NCBI GenBank assembly: GCA_022376925.1
Contig: JAIOJX010000026.1
Location: forward strand, 252,275,330 to 252,339,329
Reading direction: 5' to 3'
From: Tragulus kanchil
Lineage: Eukaryota > Chordata > Mammalia > Artiodactyla > Tragulidae
DNA: 64,000 nucleotides
The notes below the pieces were generated by a model. The model ran no database searches. It worked only from the letters and a program-made list of their open reading frames with translations, and was not told the DNA's origin. Shown here piece by piece: positions 13,554-24,746 of the stretch (position 1 is its first letter; each line of letters begins with the position of its first letter). The translations under genes and the position numbers were made by a program.

Positions 13554-14400
13554 CCTTTCCAAGTTTTATTGGAAGCATTGTACCTAATTTTACTCTACCA
13601 GGTCAAGGGTATATTCTTTTCCCATGAAAGATGCTCTTGGTACTTGAGAGATTCTTAGAAGATTTCACTGTTTTCATTTATCCTATGGCTGCTACCCTTC
13701 TACTCAATGCAAATCCTTCTCACCTATCTTGGGTAGCTATTTTTACTCTCTTCCCAGGCAACAGGAGCAAATGCAGGAAACCAGTGGGAGAGGTGTTGAC
13801 TTTGGGGCCTTCTGTGTACCTCTTAACCTGAGCACTGTTTCCCTTGGATGATCTTTTCTTTCCGTTGGATGATCTGATCTTTACTATTCTCTTGGATGTC
13901 TCCATCTACTAAATCCCAGTTTGTCTGGAGATGATGTTCTGAGTTATTGTCATTATTCTGCTTTTCTTTAAGTTTCCCTCTCTAACAGAAAAAATCAGAA
14001 TGACAAGCCCTAATATTTCTTAGTCCTCTGGTAAACAGAATACTTGCCAAGATAGAACCTGTCTCTTAAGGGATTTTCTAGGTCTTTTCCCTGAATTACT
14101 CCCTCAGTTTCCATCTCTCCAGACAGGAGAAATTTAGGTTGAGTTCCCAGGATTTTAATTAATCACCTTCCCTACTCTTCATACCACTGCCTTCAGAAGG
14201 GAAAAGAGTTCACAGCCATGGATTCCTGGAATCCATTAGCTTTCTCTTTCATTGCCTGTCATTTTCTCAGAGATTATGGTTATAAATCCATGTTATGATG
14301 TTAGATGTAGGGCAGTGGTCCTGGATAAATAACATGTAAGCAGAAAAAACCATCTACATACTAATAAGTAATCTACTGTAGCAAGTAAGTAGGTACTCTT

Positions 14401-14590
14401 CTAAGAACTTTACACATACCCTCATCCAGACACATATCCATTTAATCGTAAGTACAAACCCTATGAAACAGAAACTAGTATCATCTCCATTTTATAGATG
14501 AAAAAATTTGCATCACAGAGAGGTTAAATAATTTCCCCAAGGTCATCTAGTTAAAACGTACTGAAATTAGAATTCAAATCCTGATCATAT
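14401..14590 (+). mobile_element. MIR/L2-type relic
   Basis: Core motif ATCTCCATTTTATAGATGAA, then CACAGAGAGGTTAAATAATT, CCCAAGGTCAT and ATTCAAATCCTG, as in MIR. The right part recurs at 15593-15675 because of tandem block 5. Confidence 0.75.
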
Positions 14591-14900
14591 AGCTACAATG
14601 TCCAAGTTCCTAAACAATACACATATTGCGTCTTTATATCGGAAATCTATAATCATAGTTTAAAGCCAGAGCTGAGGTCCAAAATCTGAAATACAGGGCT
14701 CTCAACTTCTGGACCAAACTGTCTGATTTTCATTAATTATTAATTATTAAGTGCTTATCCTACTTGATAATCTTATAATCCTAGAAGGTAAGAAGCATTA
14801 TGTCAATTTAAAAGAAGAAATAACCTGAAGAACTAAAGCAAGTTGGTTTAGAGCCAGCACGGGTACTTGAGTCTATAACTCCAAAGCCCTGGTTATAATG

Positions 14901-15112
14901 TTGTTGTTTAGTCAGTAAGTCATGTCTGACTCTTCTGTGTCCTCCTGGACTATATAGCCTGCCATGTTCCTTTGTCCATGGGATTTTCCAGGCAAGAATA
15001 CTGGAGTGGGTTGTCATTTCCTTCTCCAGGGGATCTTCCTAACCCAGGGACTGAAGCCATTTCTCCTGCATTGGCAGGTGGATTCTTTACCACTGAGGCA
15101 CCAGGGAAGCCC
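14901..15112 (-). mobile_element. Bov-tA type SINE
   Basis: It has GTTTAGTCAGTAAGTCATGT, TCCATGGGATTTTCCAGGCA and TGAGGCACCAGGGAAGCCC. The artefactual copy is at about 15986-16197. Confidence 0.9.
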
Positions 15113-15225
15113 AATTATTACGACCATACCTCTATTCACTAGTTATAATGCACAAAGCATTCCTTTGTAACTTTCTTTAATCATTAACTGATTTTTAGTA
15201 AAATGCATTGGCATTTCAATAATTT

Positions 15226-15549
15226 TTTTGAATTTTTATTTATTTACTTATGGCTATTCTGGGTTTTCACTGCTGCCACAGGCTCTTCTCTAGTTGCAGG
15301 GAGTGGGGGCTACTCTCTAGTTGAGGTGAGCAGGCTTCTTATTGCTGTGACTTGTCTTGTGGAACTCAGACTCTAGGGCACATGGCCTCAATAATTGCGG
15401 CTCCGAGGCTCTAGAGCACAGGCTCCACAGCTGTGGCTCATGGGCTTAGTTGCTCCGCAGCATGTGGGATCTTCCTGGATCAGGGATGGAACCCGTGTTT
15501 CCTGCATTGGCAGGTGAACTCGTCACAACTGAGCTACCAAAGAAGCCCT
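15226..15549 (-). mobile_element. Older CHR-type tRNA-derived SINE (long form)
   Basis: It contains TTAGTTGCTCCGCAGCATGT, GGGATCTTCCTGGATCAGGG and the end CTACCAAAGAAGCCC. It is clearly related to the GC-rich SINEs over the 5' half but more diverged. The copy is at about 16309-16632. Confidence 0.8.
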
Positions 15550-17098
15550 CGATAATCTTTTTATTCTGAATTATATGGTCAAACTTTTTTGGGCATCACA
15601 GAGAGGTTAAAAAATTTTCCCCCAAGGTCATCTAGTTAAAACGTACTGAAATTAGAATTCAAATCCTGATCATATAGCTACAATGTCCAAGTTCCTAAAC
15701 AATACACATATTGCGTCTTTATATCGGAAATCTATAATCATAGTTTAAAGCCAGAGCTGAGGTCCAAAATCTGAAATACAGGGCTCTCAACTTCTGGACC
15801 AAACTGTCTGATTTTCATTAATTATTAATTATTAAGTGCTTATCCTACTTGATAATCTTATAATCCTAGAAGGTAAGAAGCATTATGTCAATTTAAAAGA
15901 AGAAATAACCTGAAGAACTAAAGCAAGTTGGTTTAGAGCCAGCACGGGTACTTGAGTCTATAACTCCAAAGCCCTGGTTATAATGTTGTTGTTTAGTCAG
16001 TAAGTCATGTCTGACTCTTCTGTGTCCTCCTGGACTATATAGCCTGCCATGTTCCTTTGTCCATGGGATTTTCCAGGCAAGAATACTGGAGTGGGTTGTC
16101 ATTTCCTTCTCCAGGGGATCTTCCTAACCCAGGGACTGAAGCCATTTCTCCTGCATTGGCAGGTGGATTCTTTACCACTGAGGCACCAGGGAAGCCCAAT
16201 TATTACGACCATACCTCTATTCACTAGTTATAATGCACAAAGCATTCCTTTGTAACTTTCTTTAATCATTAACTGATTTTTAGTAAAATGCATTGGCATT
16301 TCAATAATTTTTTTGAATTTTTATTTATTTACTTATGGCTATTCTGGGTTTTCACTGCTGCCACAGGCTCTTCTCTAGTTGCAGGGAGTGGGGGCTACTC
16401 TCTAGTTGAGGTGAGCAGGCTTCTTATTGCTGTGACTTGTCTTGTGGAACTCAGACTCTAGGGCACATGGCCTCAATAATTGCGGCTCCGAGGCTCTAGA
16501 GCACAGGCTCCACAGCTGTGGCTCATGGGCTTAGTTGCTCCGCAGCATGTGGGATCTTCCTGGATCAGGGATGGAACCCGTGTTTCCTGCATTGGCAGGT
16601 GAACTCGTCACAACTGAGCTACCAAAGAAGCCCTCGATAATCTTTTTATTCTGAATTATATGGTCAAACTTTTATTTCAAGGATAATAATCAGGCCTAAT
16701 TTTACACATAGAATGCTGGAGAGTAATTCTTAGGGCAAAAGTCCATGGCTGACTGATGTTTGAATTAGGACATATAGAAACTGTCTAAGCATGCTGCAAC
16801 ATAGATTTTGTGAAACTTGAGTCACAGTAAGAAATCGCTACTTTGATTCTAATGAATGTCATTCAGTATATTTTGAAAAGGTAATTAAAATCTCAGCCCA
16901 GAAAATTAACTCATATATTGGAATCCTCCCTACATTCTTTTATGTTCTGACACTTACTTTCTCTACTCTTTGATTTGCTTATGAAGGTCTGTAAATCACA
17001 ACAAAAGCATACTCCAAAAAATTATATTTAGAAGAGACAATGTTTAAGAAAATATTAATCTATGGCAAGATAATATTTTTCTAGAAACATATACTTAC

Positions 17099-17164
17099 TT
17101 CTGCTTTTTTACGAGCTTCCATAGCTTTCATAAGCATCATATGTTGTCGCCTTCTTTCTCGTTC
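17099..17164 (-). CDS. BAZ2B: BAZ2B exon: Arg-rich coiled coil (66 nt, 22 codons)
   Basis: The acceptor is GGCCTAATAG before GAACGAGAA and the donor is AAAGCAGAA before GTAAGTATA. It has phase 0 at both ends. It codes ERERRRQHMMLMKAMEARKK then AE. It is the most 3' BAZ2B exon I can find; the expected continuation of the coiled coil is not seen in 1-17098. An identical copy is at 18220-18285. An AAAAC microsatellite lies about 60-95 bp upstream of the acceptor, in the intron. Confidence 0.95.
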
Positions 17165-17228
17165 CTATTAGGCCAGATAAAATTAGGAATGTAACTCAAT
17201 CATAGTTAGTACTTTGATTTTCAAATGG

Positions 17229-17260
17229 AAAAACAAAACAAAACAAAACAAAACAAAACT
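17229..17260. repeat. AAAAC microsatellite
   Basis: About six AAAAC units lie in the intron just upstream (in gene sense) of the Arg-rich exon. It is repeated at about 18349-18380 by tandem block 6. Confidence 0.9.
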
Positions 17261-18219
17261 CAGTATAGCATGTTTAGCATTTATAGACAAGTCACAGTAA
17301 ATACTAAATATAAGACAAGAATGGCCAGTCTGTGCATGTTTTAGTTCAGGTTTAGAAAGCAAATACAAGAACAATCAAAAGCAAAAAGGTAAAGCAATGA
17401 ACATGGAGACAGTGTAAACAGAAGCATACAAGATTTACTTATGGTCAGTTGTGATGCTCCTTCAAAAGCTGGCAGAACAAAAAGCATAATGGTTGGCTGG
17501 AACAGGTCAGTTACCTTACATCTGCTATTAGAAAAACCACAAAAACGTACTATAGCCAATTAAACTAAAGGTTGTGTCGTTCTTAAATTTTTAGATAAGG
17601 CAGAAATAGCTTTAAAATCATTTTTACTTCACGGTTTTAGAATTACTTTTATTCAAATACACTATCATTTTGTAAATCCAATAAAATTTTTTAAGCTTTT
17701 ATATCAATTTAAATGAGTCATGGTTCATATAACAACATCGAGCTCACCAAGAAACTCGATAATCTTTTATTCTGAATTATATGGTCAAACTTTTATTTCA
17801 AGGATAATAATCAGGCCTAATTTTACACATAGAATGCTGGAGAGTAATTCTTAGGGCAAAAGTCCATGGCTGACTGATGTTTGAATTAGGACATATAGAA
17901 ACTGTCTAAGCATGCTGCAACATAGATTTTGTGAAACTTGAGTCACAGTAAGAAATCGCTACTTTGATTCTAATGAATGTCATTCAGTATATTTTGAAAA
18001 GGTAATTAAAATCTCAGCCCAGAAAATTAACTCATATATTGGAATCCTCCCTACATTCTTTTATGTTCTGACACTTACTTTCTCTACTCTTTGATTTGCT
18101 TATGAAGGTCTGTAAATCACAACAAAAGCATACTCCAAAAAATTATATTTAGAAGAGACAATGTTTAAGAAAATATTAATCTATGGCAAGATAATATTTT
18201 TCTAGAAACATATACTTAC

Positions 18220-18285
18220 TTCTGCTTTTTTACGAGCTTCCATAGCTTTCATAAGCATCATATGTTGTCGCCTTCTTTCTCGTTC
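18220..18285 (-). CDS. BAZ2B: Duplicate of the Arg-rich coiled-coil exon
   Basis: It is identical to 17099-17164, including both splice sites and the neighbouring AAAAC repeat, at an offset of 1121 bp, within tandem block 16633-18877. It is phase 0-0 and so frame-neutral if both were included. Confidence 0.9.
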
Positions 18286-19772
18286 CTATTAGGCCAGATA
18301 AAATTAGGAATGTAACTCAATCATAGTTAGTACTTTGATTTTCAAATGGAAAAACAAAACAAAACAAAACAAAACAAAACTCAGTATAGCATGTTTAGCA
18401 TTTATAGACAAGTCACAGTAAATACTAAATATAAGACAAGAATGGCCAGTCTGTGCATGTTTTAGTTCAGGTTTAGAAAGCAAATACAAGAACAATCAAA
18501 AGCAAAAAGGTAAAGCAATGAACATGGAGACAGTGTAAACAGAAGCATACAAGATTTACTTATGGTCAGTTGTGATGCTCCTTCAAAAGCTGGCAGAACA
18601 AAAAGCATAATGGTTGGCTGGAACAGGTCAGTTACCTTACATCTGCTATTAGAAAAACCACAAAAACGTACTATAGCCAATTAAACTAAAGGTTGTGTCG
18701 TTCTTAAATTTTTAGATAAGGCAGAAATAGCTTTAAAATCATTTTTACTTCACGGTTTAAGAATTATGTTTATTTCAAATACACTATCATTTTGTAAATC
18801 CAATAATCCACAGACAGAAGCTTTGTTTTAAAGCTTTTATATCAATTTAAATGAGTCATGGTTCATATAACAACATCAATGAAATGGGATATTCCTATTT
18901 ACTGATGTCTGCCCCTTGATGCACTATCTGAAGCCACTAAAGGTGCACCATGGGCTCTCAGGTGAAATCTAAAAGGCATAGTAGGAAAATAAGTAAGCAC
19001 TAGCTTACTCCGATGGTCTCATTTTATTTTAAAATAAAAAATGTCATATAGCTATAATACTGATTCAACTCTTTTGTTTAAATACATGTAGTTCCCCAAA
19101 GGGATATTTCTAAAAATTTCTAAAATTTGTCCATAAAACCAGAATATACTACATAGTCTCTCATCAAACTAACCCAAAATTCCCATTGTATTCAATGGCA
19201 GTTTTGCATGTAGAATGATGGGAGAATATGGGTCATAATTACATCTCATGTATACTGATCCAACTTTCATTGTGACATCAGTAATGTAAACTTTTAGACA
19301 GCAGCCTTATATACAGCTTGCGTGATTCAATTAAAAATCTTGGAAATGCACCATATTTATTTATAGATAGACAAGCAGATGTATGCAATGCACTGTGCTG
19401 TAAAGCCATGCAGCAGTATGTAATATGACAGCAGCCAGTGCTACACTTTATGCATTGCTATGACAACCATATCACAACCAAATCACAATGCGGTGTTAGA
19501 TGTACAAAAATAAACATACCCATACCATATCTAGTCTATGCCTCTCCAACTCCTGGTAGAAAGAGTTGGCACAACATTATGAAACAGAAATCACAGAGTC
19601 ATGAAACCAATTTTTAACCCCCCAAAAGACACCAATACCAAAGCAAGGAATTTAAGCAGGAATTATACTGGAAACTTTTAAGAAAATATCTTGAAGATTT
19701 TTCAAAAAATAAATTTAAGAAAAATTACAAAATGTACATTTCAACAACTTTTATAATTACGTGTATACAGAC
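18286..19772 (-). other. BAZ2B intron between the 45-nt and Arg-rich 66-nt exons
   Basis: This is AT-rich sequence. The part up to 18877 is the second copy of a tandem block; from 19276 the next tandem block starts. In 18878-19275 I see no repeat or gene I can name. Confidence 0.8.
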
Positions 19773-19817
19773 CTGATGCTTTAGAAGAACAGCTTGTTGT
19801 CTTCTCATTTCTTTTTC
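19773..19817 (-). CDS. BAZ2B: BAZ2B exon: coiled coil (45 nt, 15 codons)
   Basis: The acceptor is ATTTTTAAG before GAAAAAGAA and the donor is AAGCATCAG before GTCTGTATA. It has phase 0 at both ends. It codes EKEMRRQQAVLLKHQ, continuing the helix between RIK of the previous exon and ERERRR of the next. The GTCTGT donor is weak at +3/+4. An identical copy is at 20869-20913, in tandem block 19276-21515. Confidence 0.95.
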
Positions 19818-20868
19818 CTTAAAAATAAGAAACTTTTAATATGTGATTTTTAGGGAAAATTTAGAACATGCTACAAGTATTAAAAGCTCCTTTTCTGAGA
19901 TTCTATAGCTTTCTATTCAGTTGAAACATTAAATTATGAATATCCAAAAATTTTTACTTATTAAGTGGTAACTTCATATGGCTACCTAATATATAAAAAC
20001 TGTATGACAGAAGCAAGCATCTTTGTTCCAGTAGCTATTCAAAGCTGAAATTCAATGACCTAACAGCACACTTCAATGACACATTCACTGAACTGACAAG
20101 CGAAACAGACAGAGCATATCAGATACAACTGGCATAAAAAAATCATAATGAAGCAAGCTAAAAATCTAGCTGGTTAAAACTCTTTCCACTCTGAATATAA
20201 ATCTCTCAATACACTCTATGATTAACAGAATCTATGTCATTTCTATACACTGAACAGGAATGAGAGTGACAGGAGACAAAGGGATAAGCTTGAGACTTTT
20301 TATGTCCACCTATGAAGGGTGGGGTTTAATGTAACAATTCATGGATCTAATATTATGGGAAGCCATGAAAATAGCATCAGTAATGTAAACTTTTAGACAG
20401 CAGCCTTATATACAGCTTGTGATTCAATTAAAAATCTTGGAAATGCACCATATTTATTTATAGATAGACAAGCAGATGTATGCAATGCACTGTGCTGTAA
20501 AGCCATGCAGCAGTATGTAATATGACAGCAGCCAGTGCTACACTTTATGCATTGCTATGACAACCATATCACAACCAAATCACAATGCGGTGTTAGATGT
20601 ACAAAAATAAACATACCCATACCATATCTAGTCTATGCCTCTCCAACTCCTGGTAGAAAGAGTTGGCACAACATTATGAAACAGAAATCACAGAGTCATG
20701 AAACCAATTTTTAACCCCCCAAAAGACACCAATACCAAAGCAAGGAATTTAAGCAGGAATTATACTGGAAACTTTTAAGAAAATATCTTGAAGATTTTTC
20801 AAAAAATAAATTTAAGAAAAATTACAAAATGTACATTTCAACAATTGTATAATTACGTGTATACAGAC

Positions 20869-20913
20869 CTGATGCTTTAGAAGAACAGCTTGTTGTCTTC
20901 TCATTTCTTTTTC
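20869..20913 (-). CDS. BAZ2B: Duplicate of the 45-nt coiled-coil exon
   Basis: It is identical to 19773-19817, with the same splice sites, about 1096 bp to the right. It is phase 0-0, so a gene model could include both copies without a frameshift and gain a false 15-residue repeat. Confidence 0.9.
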
Positions 20914-21353
20914 CTTAAAAATAAGAAACTTTTAATATGTGATTTTTAGGGAAAATTTAGAACATGCTACAAGTATTAAAAGCTCCTTTTCTGAGATTCT
21001 ATAGCTTTCTATTCAGTTGAAACATTAAATTATGAATATCCAAAAATTTTTACTTATTAAGTGGTAACTTCATATGGCTACCTAATATATAAAAACTGTA
21101 TGACAGAAGCAAGCATCTTTGTTCCAGTAGCTATTCAAAGCTGAAATTCAATGACCTAACAGCACACTTCAATGACACATTCACTGAACTGACAAGCGAA
21201 ACAGACAGAGCATATCAGATACAACTGGCATAAAAAAATCATAATGAAGCAAGCTAAAAATCTAGCTGGTTAAAACTCTTTCCACTCTGAATATAAATCT
21301 CTCAATACACTCTATGATTAACAGAATCTATGTCATTTCTATACACTGAACAG

Positions 21354-23508
21354 GAATGAGAGTGACAGGAGACAAAGGGATAAGCTTGAGACTTTTTATG
21401 TCCACCTATGAAGGGGTGGGGTTTAATGTAAACAATTCCATGGATCTCACCAATTTGAGTATTTTATAAAGGTAAAATATGGATGAAACTAATATTATGG
21501 GAAGCCATGAAAATAAGCAGAAATCTAAACAATAGAGTAAGAGAGTCTATATGTAAAAGGTAATAATCATTTCCCTAGCTTTATAAGTTGTAGTTTTTTT
21601 TTTTTTTTAAGTGACTCAGTTGTATTTGACTCCTTGTGATCCCATGGACTGCACCTGCCAGGCTCCTATGTCCATGGAATTCTCCAAGCAAGAATACTGG
21701 AGTAGGTTGCCATTCCCTTCTCCACGGGATCTTCCCAACCTAGGGATCAAACCCAGGTCTCCCACACTGCAGGCAGATTCTTTACCATCTGAGCCACCAG
21801 GGAAGTAGATATAGTAGTAATGGCTATTTCTTAAACTGATAGGTGCACCTGGCTGCTCAATTTCAGTAAACAATTATCAGAAGAAGTGTAAGATAAGTGA
21901 TAGAATGTGTGTGTGAGTGGGGGTGGAAGGGGGATGAGGGTTCAAGTCTCTTACGCTTCATACGGTTAAACTGAAACTAAAGTATACCCAAACAACATAT
22001 AAAGTTACACAAAAGAGCAGTGGCTAATTTTATTATTGGTAAATAATAGCTGATAAAGTGAAGTTTTTGTTGTTTTGGTAAGGCTTTTCACTTTTAATAG
22101 TTAAAAACAGTTGTTAGACATTAACAAAGAGAAAATTATAATCTAAGGAGAGAATTGGATTTGGAACACAATTTAAAACATAAACATAAATGACAAAAAT
22201 AGCTCTGGAGAGATCTTATCCCTCATAATTATACACAGGTATATATACAGAAATGCAATATTATATATAGAAATTATATACAGAAATGCAATAGTTTGTA
22301 TTTCTTATCTGATGTCTGTTATTTAAAGAGCACAAAGTATCACACAGAATCTGTATAATGAAATAAAAAAAATATTTACACTATACATACACTAAAAACA
22401 CATATTATACACATTTGTTTGCTAAACATTTTTGAATGAGAGTGACAGGAGACAAAGGGATAAGCTTGAGACTTTTATGTCCACCTATGAAGGGTGGGGT
22501 TTAATGTAAACAATTCCATGGATCTCACCAATTTGAGTATTTTATAAAGGTAAAATATGGATGAAACTAATATTATGGGAAGCCATGAAAATAAGCAGAA
22601 ATCTAAACAATAGAGTAAGAGAGTCTATATGTAAAAGGTAATAATCATTTCCCTAGCTTTATAAGTTGTAGTTTTTTGTTTTTTAAGTGACTCAGTTGTA
22701 TTTGACTCCTTGTGATCCCATGGACTGCACCTGCCAGGCTCCTATGTCCATGGAATTCTCCAAGCAAGAATACTGGAGTAGGTTGCCATTCCCTTCTCCA
22801 CGGGATCTTCCCAACCTAGGGATCAAACCCAGGTCTCCCACACTGCAGGCAGATTCTTTACCATCTGAGCCACCAGGGAAGTAGATATAGTAGTAATGGC
22901 TATTTCTTAAACTGATAGGTGCACCTGGCTGCTCAATTTCAGTAAACAATTATCAGAAGAAGTGTAAGATAAGTGATAGAATGTGTGTGTGAGTGGGGGT
23001 GGAAGGGGGATGAGGGTTCAAGTCTCTTACGCTTCATACGGTTAAACTGAAACTAAAGTATACCCAAACAACATATAAAGTTACACAAAAGAGCAGTGGC
23101 TAATTTTATTATTGGTAAATAATAGCTGATAAAGTGAAGTTTTTGTTGTTTTGGTAAGGCTTTTCACTTTTTAATAGTTAAAAACAGTTGTTAGACATTA
23201 ACAAAGAGAAAATTATAATCTAAGGAGAGAATTGGATTTGGAACACAATTTAAAACATAAACATAAATGACAAAAATAGCTCTGGAGAGATCTTATCCCT
23301 CATAATTATACACAGGTATATATACAGAAATGCAATATTATATATAGAAATTATATACAGAAATGCAATAGTTTGTATTTCTTATCTGATGTCTGTTATT
23401 TAAAGAGCACAAAGTATCACACAGAATCTGTATAATGAAATAAAAAAAATATTTACACTATACATACACTAAAAACACATATTATACACATTTGTGCTAA
23501 ACATTTTT
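21354..23508. repeat. Tandem duplication 8 (period about 1080)
   Basis: 21354-22433 matches 22434-23508, with homopolymer differences in a T tract (poly-T at 21595-21608 against TTTTTTGTTTTTT). It contains a Bov-tA SINE twice, and overlaps the end of block 7 and the start of block 9. Confidence 0.96.
21608..21806 (-). mobile_element. Bov-tA type SINE
   Basis: It has GTGACTCAGTTGTATTTGAC, the CTGCCAGGCTCC, CCATGGAATTCTCCA and CTTCTCCACGGGATC blocks, and the end GAGCCACCAGGGAAG, with a poly-T run before it. The copy is at 22685-22882. Confidence 0.9.
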
Positions 23509-23596
23509 TAAGACAGTCTGAGGAAGGTAATTTTTAACATAATTGATACTGTGTTTTATTCTTGAAAAATGAAAACTGATTCTCATCTAAACTAAC

Positions 23597-23662
23597 CTTT
23601 ATTCGTTTTTCGGCCTCCAATAATTTGGCATTTGCTGCTTCTTCCTTCTTTTTCTTTTTTGC
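23597..23662 (-). CDS. BAZ2B: BAZ2B exon: Lys-rich coiled coil (66 nt, 22 codons)
   Basis: The acceptor is TGCATGCACAG before GCAAAAAAG and the donor is CGAATAAAG before GTTAGTTTA. It has phase 0 at both ends. It codes AKKKKKEEAANAKLLEAEKR then IK. The Lys run followed by alternating Ala/Glu/Leu is typical of the BAZ2 basic coiled coil. A base-identical copy lies at 24681-24746, in the tandem block 23214-25371. Confidence 0.95.
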
Positions 23663-24680
23663 CTGTGCATGCAAAACAGGTCTCAAAGTCATGCAACAGC
23701 ACCAATACAACCTGAACATAAGCTATGACTTACAACCTGAACATAAGCTACGACTTGCAAATGGAGCTACAAAAGAACATGTAACATACCTGTAGACAAT
23801 TACAGCTTTTCTCACAGTTAATATTATATTTAACACACTAATTTCATTTCTAATGTACAGATAGCTTTAAGATATAAAAATTTCTGAAATTCATTAAGAG
23901 TATGTCAGCTTTTCTTTCAAATTCTACTAAAAGTCTGAAATAATTATTATTTTACATTAAAACAATCATTGAAAGGTTATTTCATATAATCTTTGCTTTT
24001 TTCTGATTTTTAAAAGTAAAACATGATCACCATAAAAAATCTAGAAAATGAGATAGATTTTAATCGATAAATATAAGCTACCTAAAGAATAAATCAGAGA
24101 AAATAACATTTTAAAAATGTTAAATGTTTTAAAATAACATTTTAAAAATCACACGTCCACTTATTTAGATTTTTTAATTCTTGAAATCTGTAATTATTAT
24201 TCAGCTGATATAAATGAAACACATTACATATAATTTTCTCTAGATGTTTATTGTGATTAAATTCAAGGTTTTAAGACAGACAGGATGGAAACTTACATAT
24301 AATCTAAGGAGAGAATTGGATTTGGAACACAATTTAAAACATAAACATAAATGACAAAAATAGCTCTGGAGAGATCTTATCCCTCATAATTATACACAGG
24401 TATATATACAGAAATGCAATATTATATATAGAAATTATATACAGAAATGCAATAGTTTGTATTTCTTATCTGATGTCTGTTATTTAAAGAGCACAAAGTA
24501 TCACACAGAATCTGTATAATGAAATAAAAAAAATATTTACACTATACATACACTAAAAACACATATTATACACATTTGTGCTAAACATTTTTTAAGACAG
24601 TCTGAGGAAGGTAATTTTTAACATAATTGATACTGTGTTTTATTCTTGAAAAATGAAAACTGATTCTCATCTAAACTAAC

Positions 24681-24746
24681 CTTTATTCGTTTTTCGGCCT
24701 CCAATAATTTGGCATTTGCTGCTTCTTCCTTCTTTTTCTTTTTTGC
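24681..24746 (-). CDS. BAZ2B: Duplicate of the Lys-rich coiled-coil exon
   Basis: It is identical in sequence and splice sites to 23597-23662, at an offset of 1084 bp. Because the exon is 66 nt and phase 0-0, both copies could be spliced together without breaking the frame, giving a false 22-residue repeat. The intron just to the right differs between copies: a 25-bp tandem unit is doubled at 23707-23756 but single here, and about 15 bp are gained near 24830. Confidence 0.9.

Larger units (their letters stand above)
14510..16673. repeat. Tandem duplication 5 (period about 1085)
   Basis: 14510 to about 15590 matches 15593-16673. The start of the second copy shows homopolymer errors (TTAAAAAATTTTCCCCC against TTAAATAATTTCCCC). 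It carries a Bov-tA SINE and a CHR-type SINE twice. Confidence 0.96.
1..17098 (-). other. BAZ2B intron, 3' side of the last exon in the window
   Basis: No exon is recognised. It holds an old L1 3' end (1-1935), tandem blocks at 1-1861, 2514-4788, 6182-8349, 9189-11428 and 14510-16673, a BovB tail, several SINEs, an L2 relic and a MIR. A GA-rich low-complexity stretch lies at about 4840-4940. I see nothing I can name in 1940-2510, 6375-7265, 8350-8730, 8945-11850, 11980-12300, 12800-13160 and 13570-14400. Long stretches are very AT-rich. Confidence 0.85.
16633..18877. repeat. Tandem duplication 6 (period about 1121), duplicates a BAZ2B exon
   Basis: 16633-17739 matches 17755-18877, with a 15-bp non-matching spacer at 17740-17754. 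The last about 110 bp of the first copy are error-rich and lack about 19 bp found near 18805-18830. It contains the 66-nt exon 17099-17164 and its copy. Its first 41 bp overlap the end of tandem block 5. Confidence 0.96.
19276..21515. repeat. Tandem duplication 7 (period about 1099), duplicates a BAZ2B exon
   Basis: 19276-20373 matches 20375-21515. The first copy lacks about 42 bp near its right end, where the second copy has CACCAATTTGAG and following bases, plus single-base indels. It contains the 45-nt exon. Confidence 0.96.
20914..23596 (-). other. BAZ2B intron between the Lys-rich 66-nt and 45-nt exons
   Basis: It contains a Bov-tA SINE (21608-21806) and its duplicate (22685-22882) within tandem block 21354-23508. 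The segment beginning at about 22138 recurs at 23214 and 24298, so parts are present three times. Otherwise no recognisable feature. Confidence 0.8.

Noticed and set aside
14810..16102. Open frames repeated at 14808 and 15893 as paralogous small genes
   Set aside because: They lie in a Bov-tA SINE copied by tandem duplication 5.
21608..22882. Evenly spaced repeats as a CRISPR-like or regulatory array
   Set aside because: The repeated units are SINEs inside 1.1-kb duplicated blocks in a mammalian intron; there are no short direct repeats with unique spacers.
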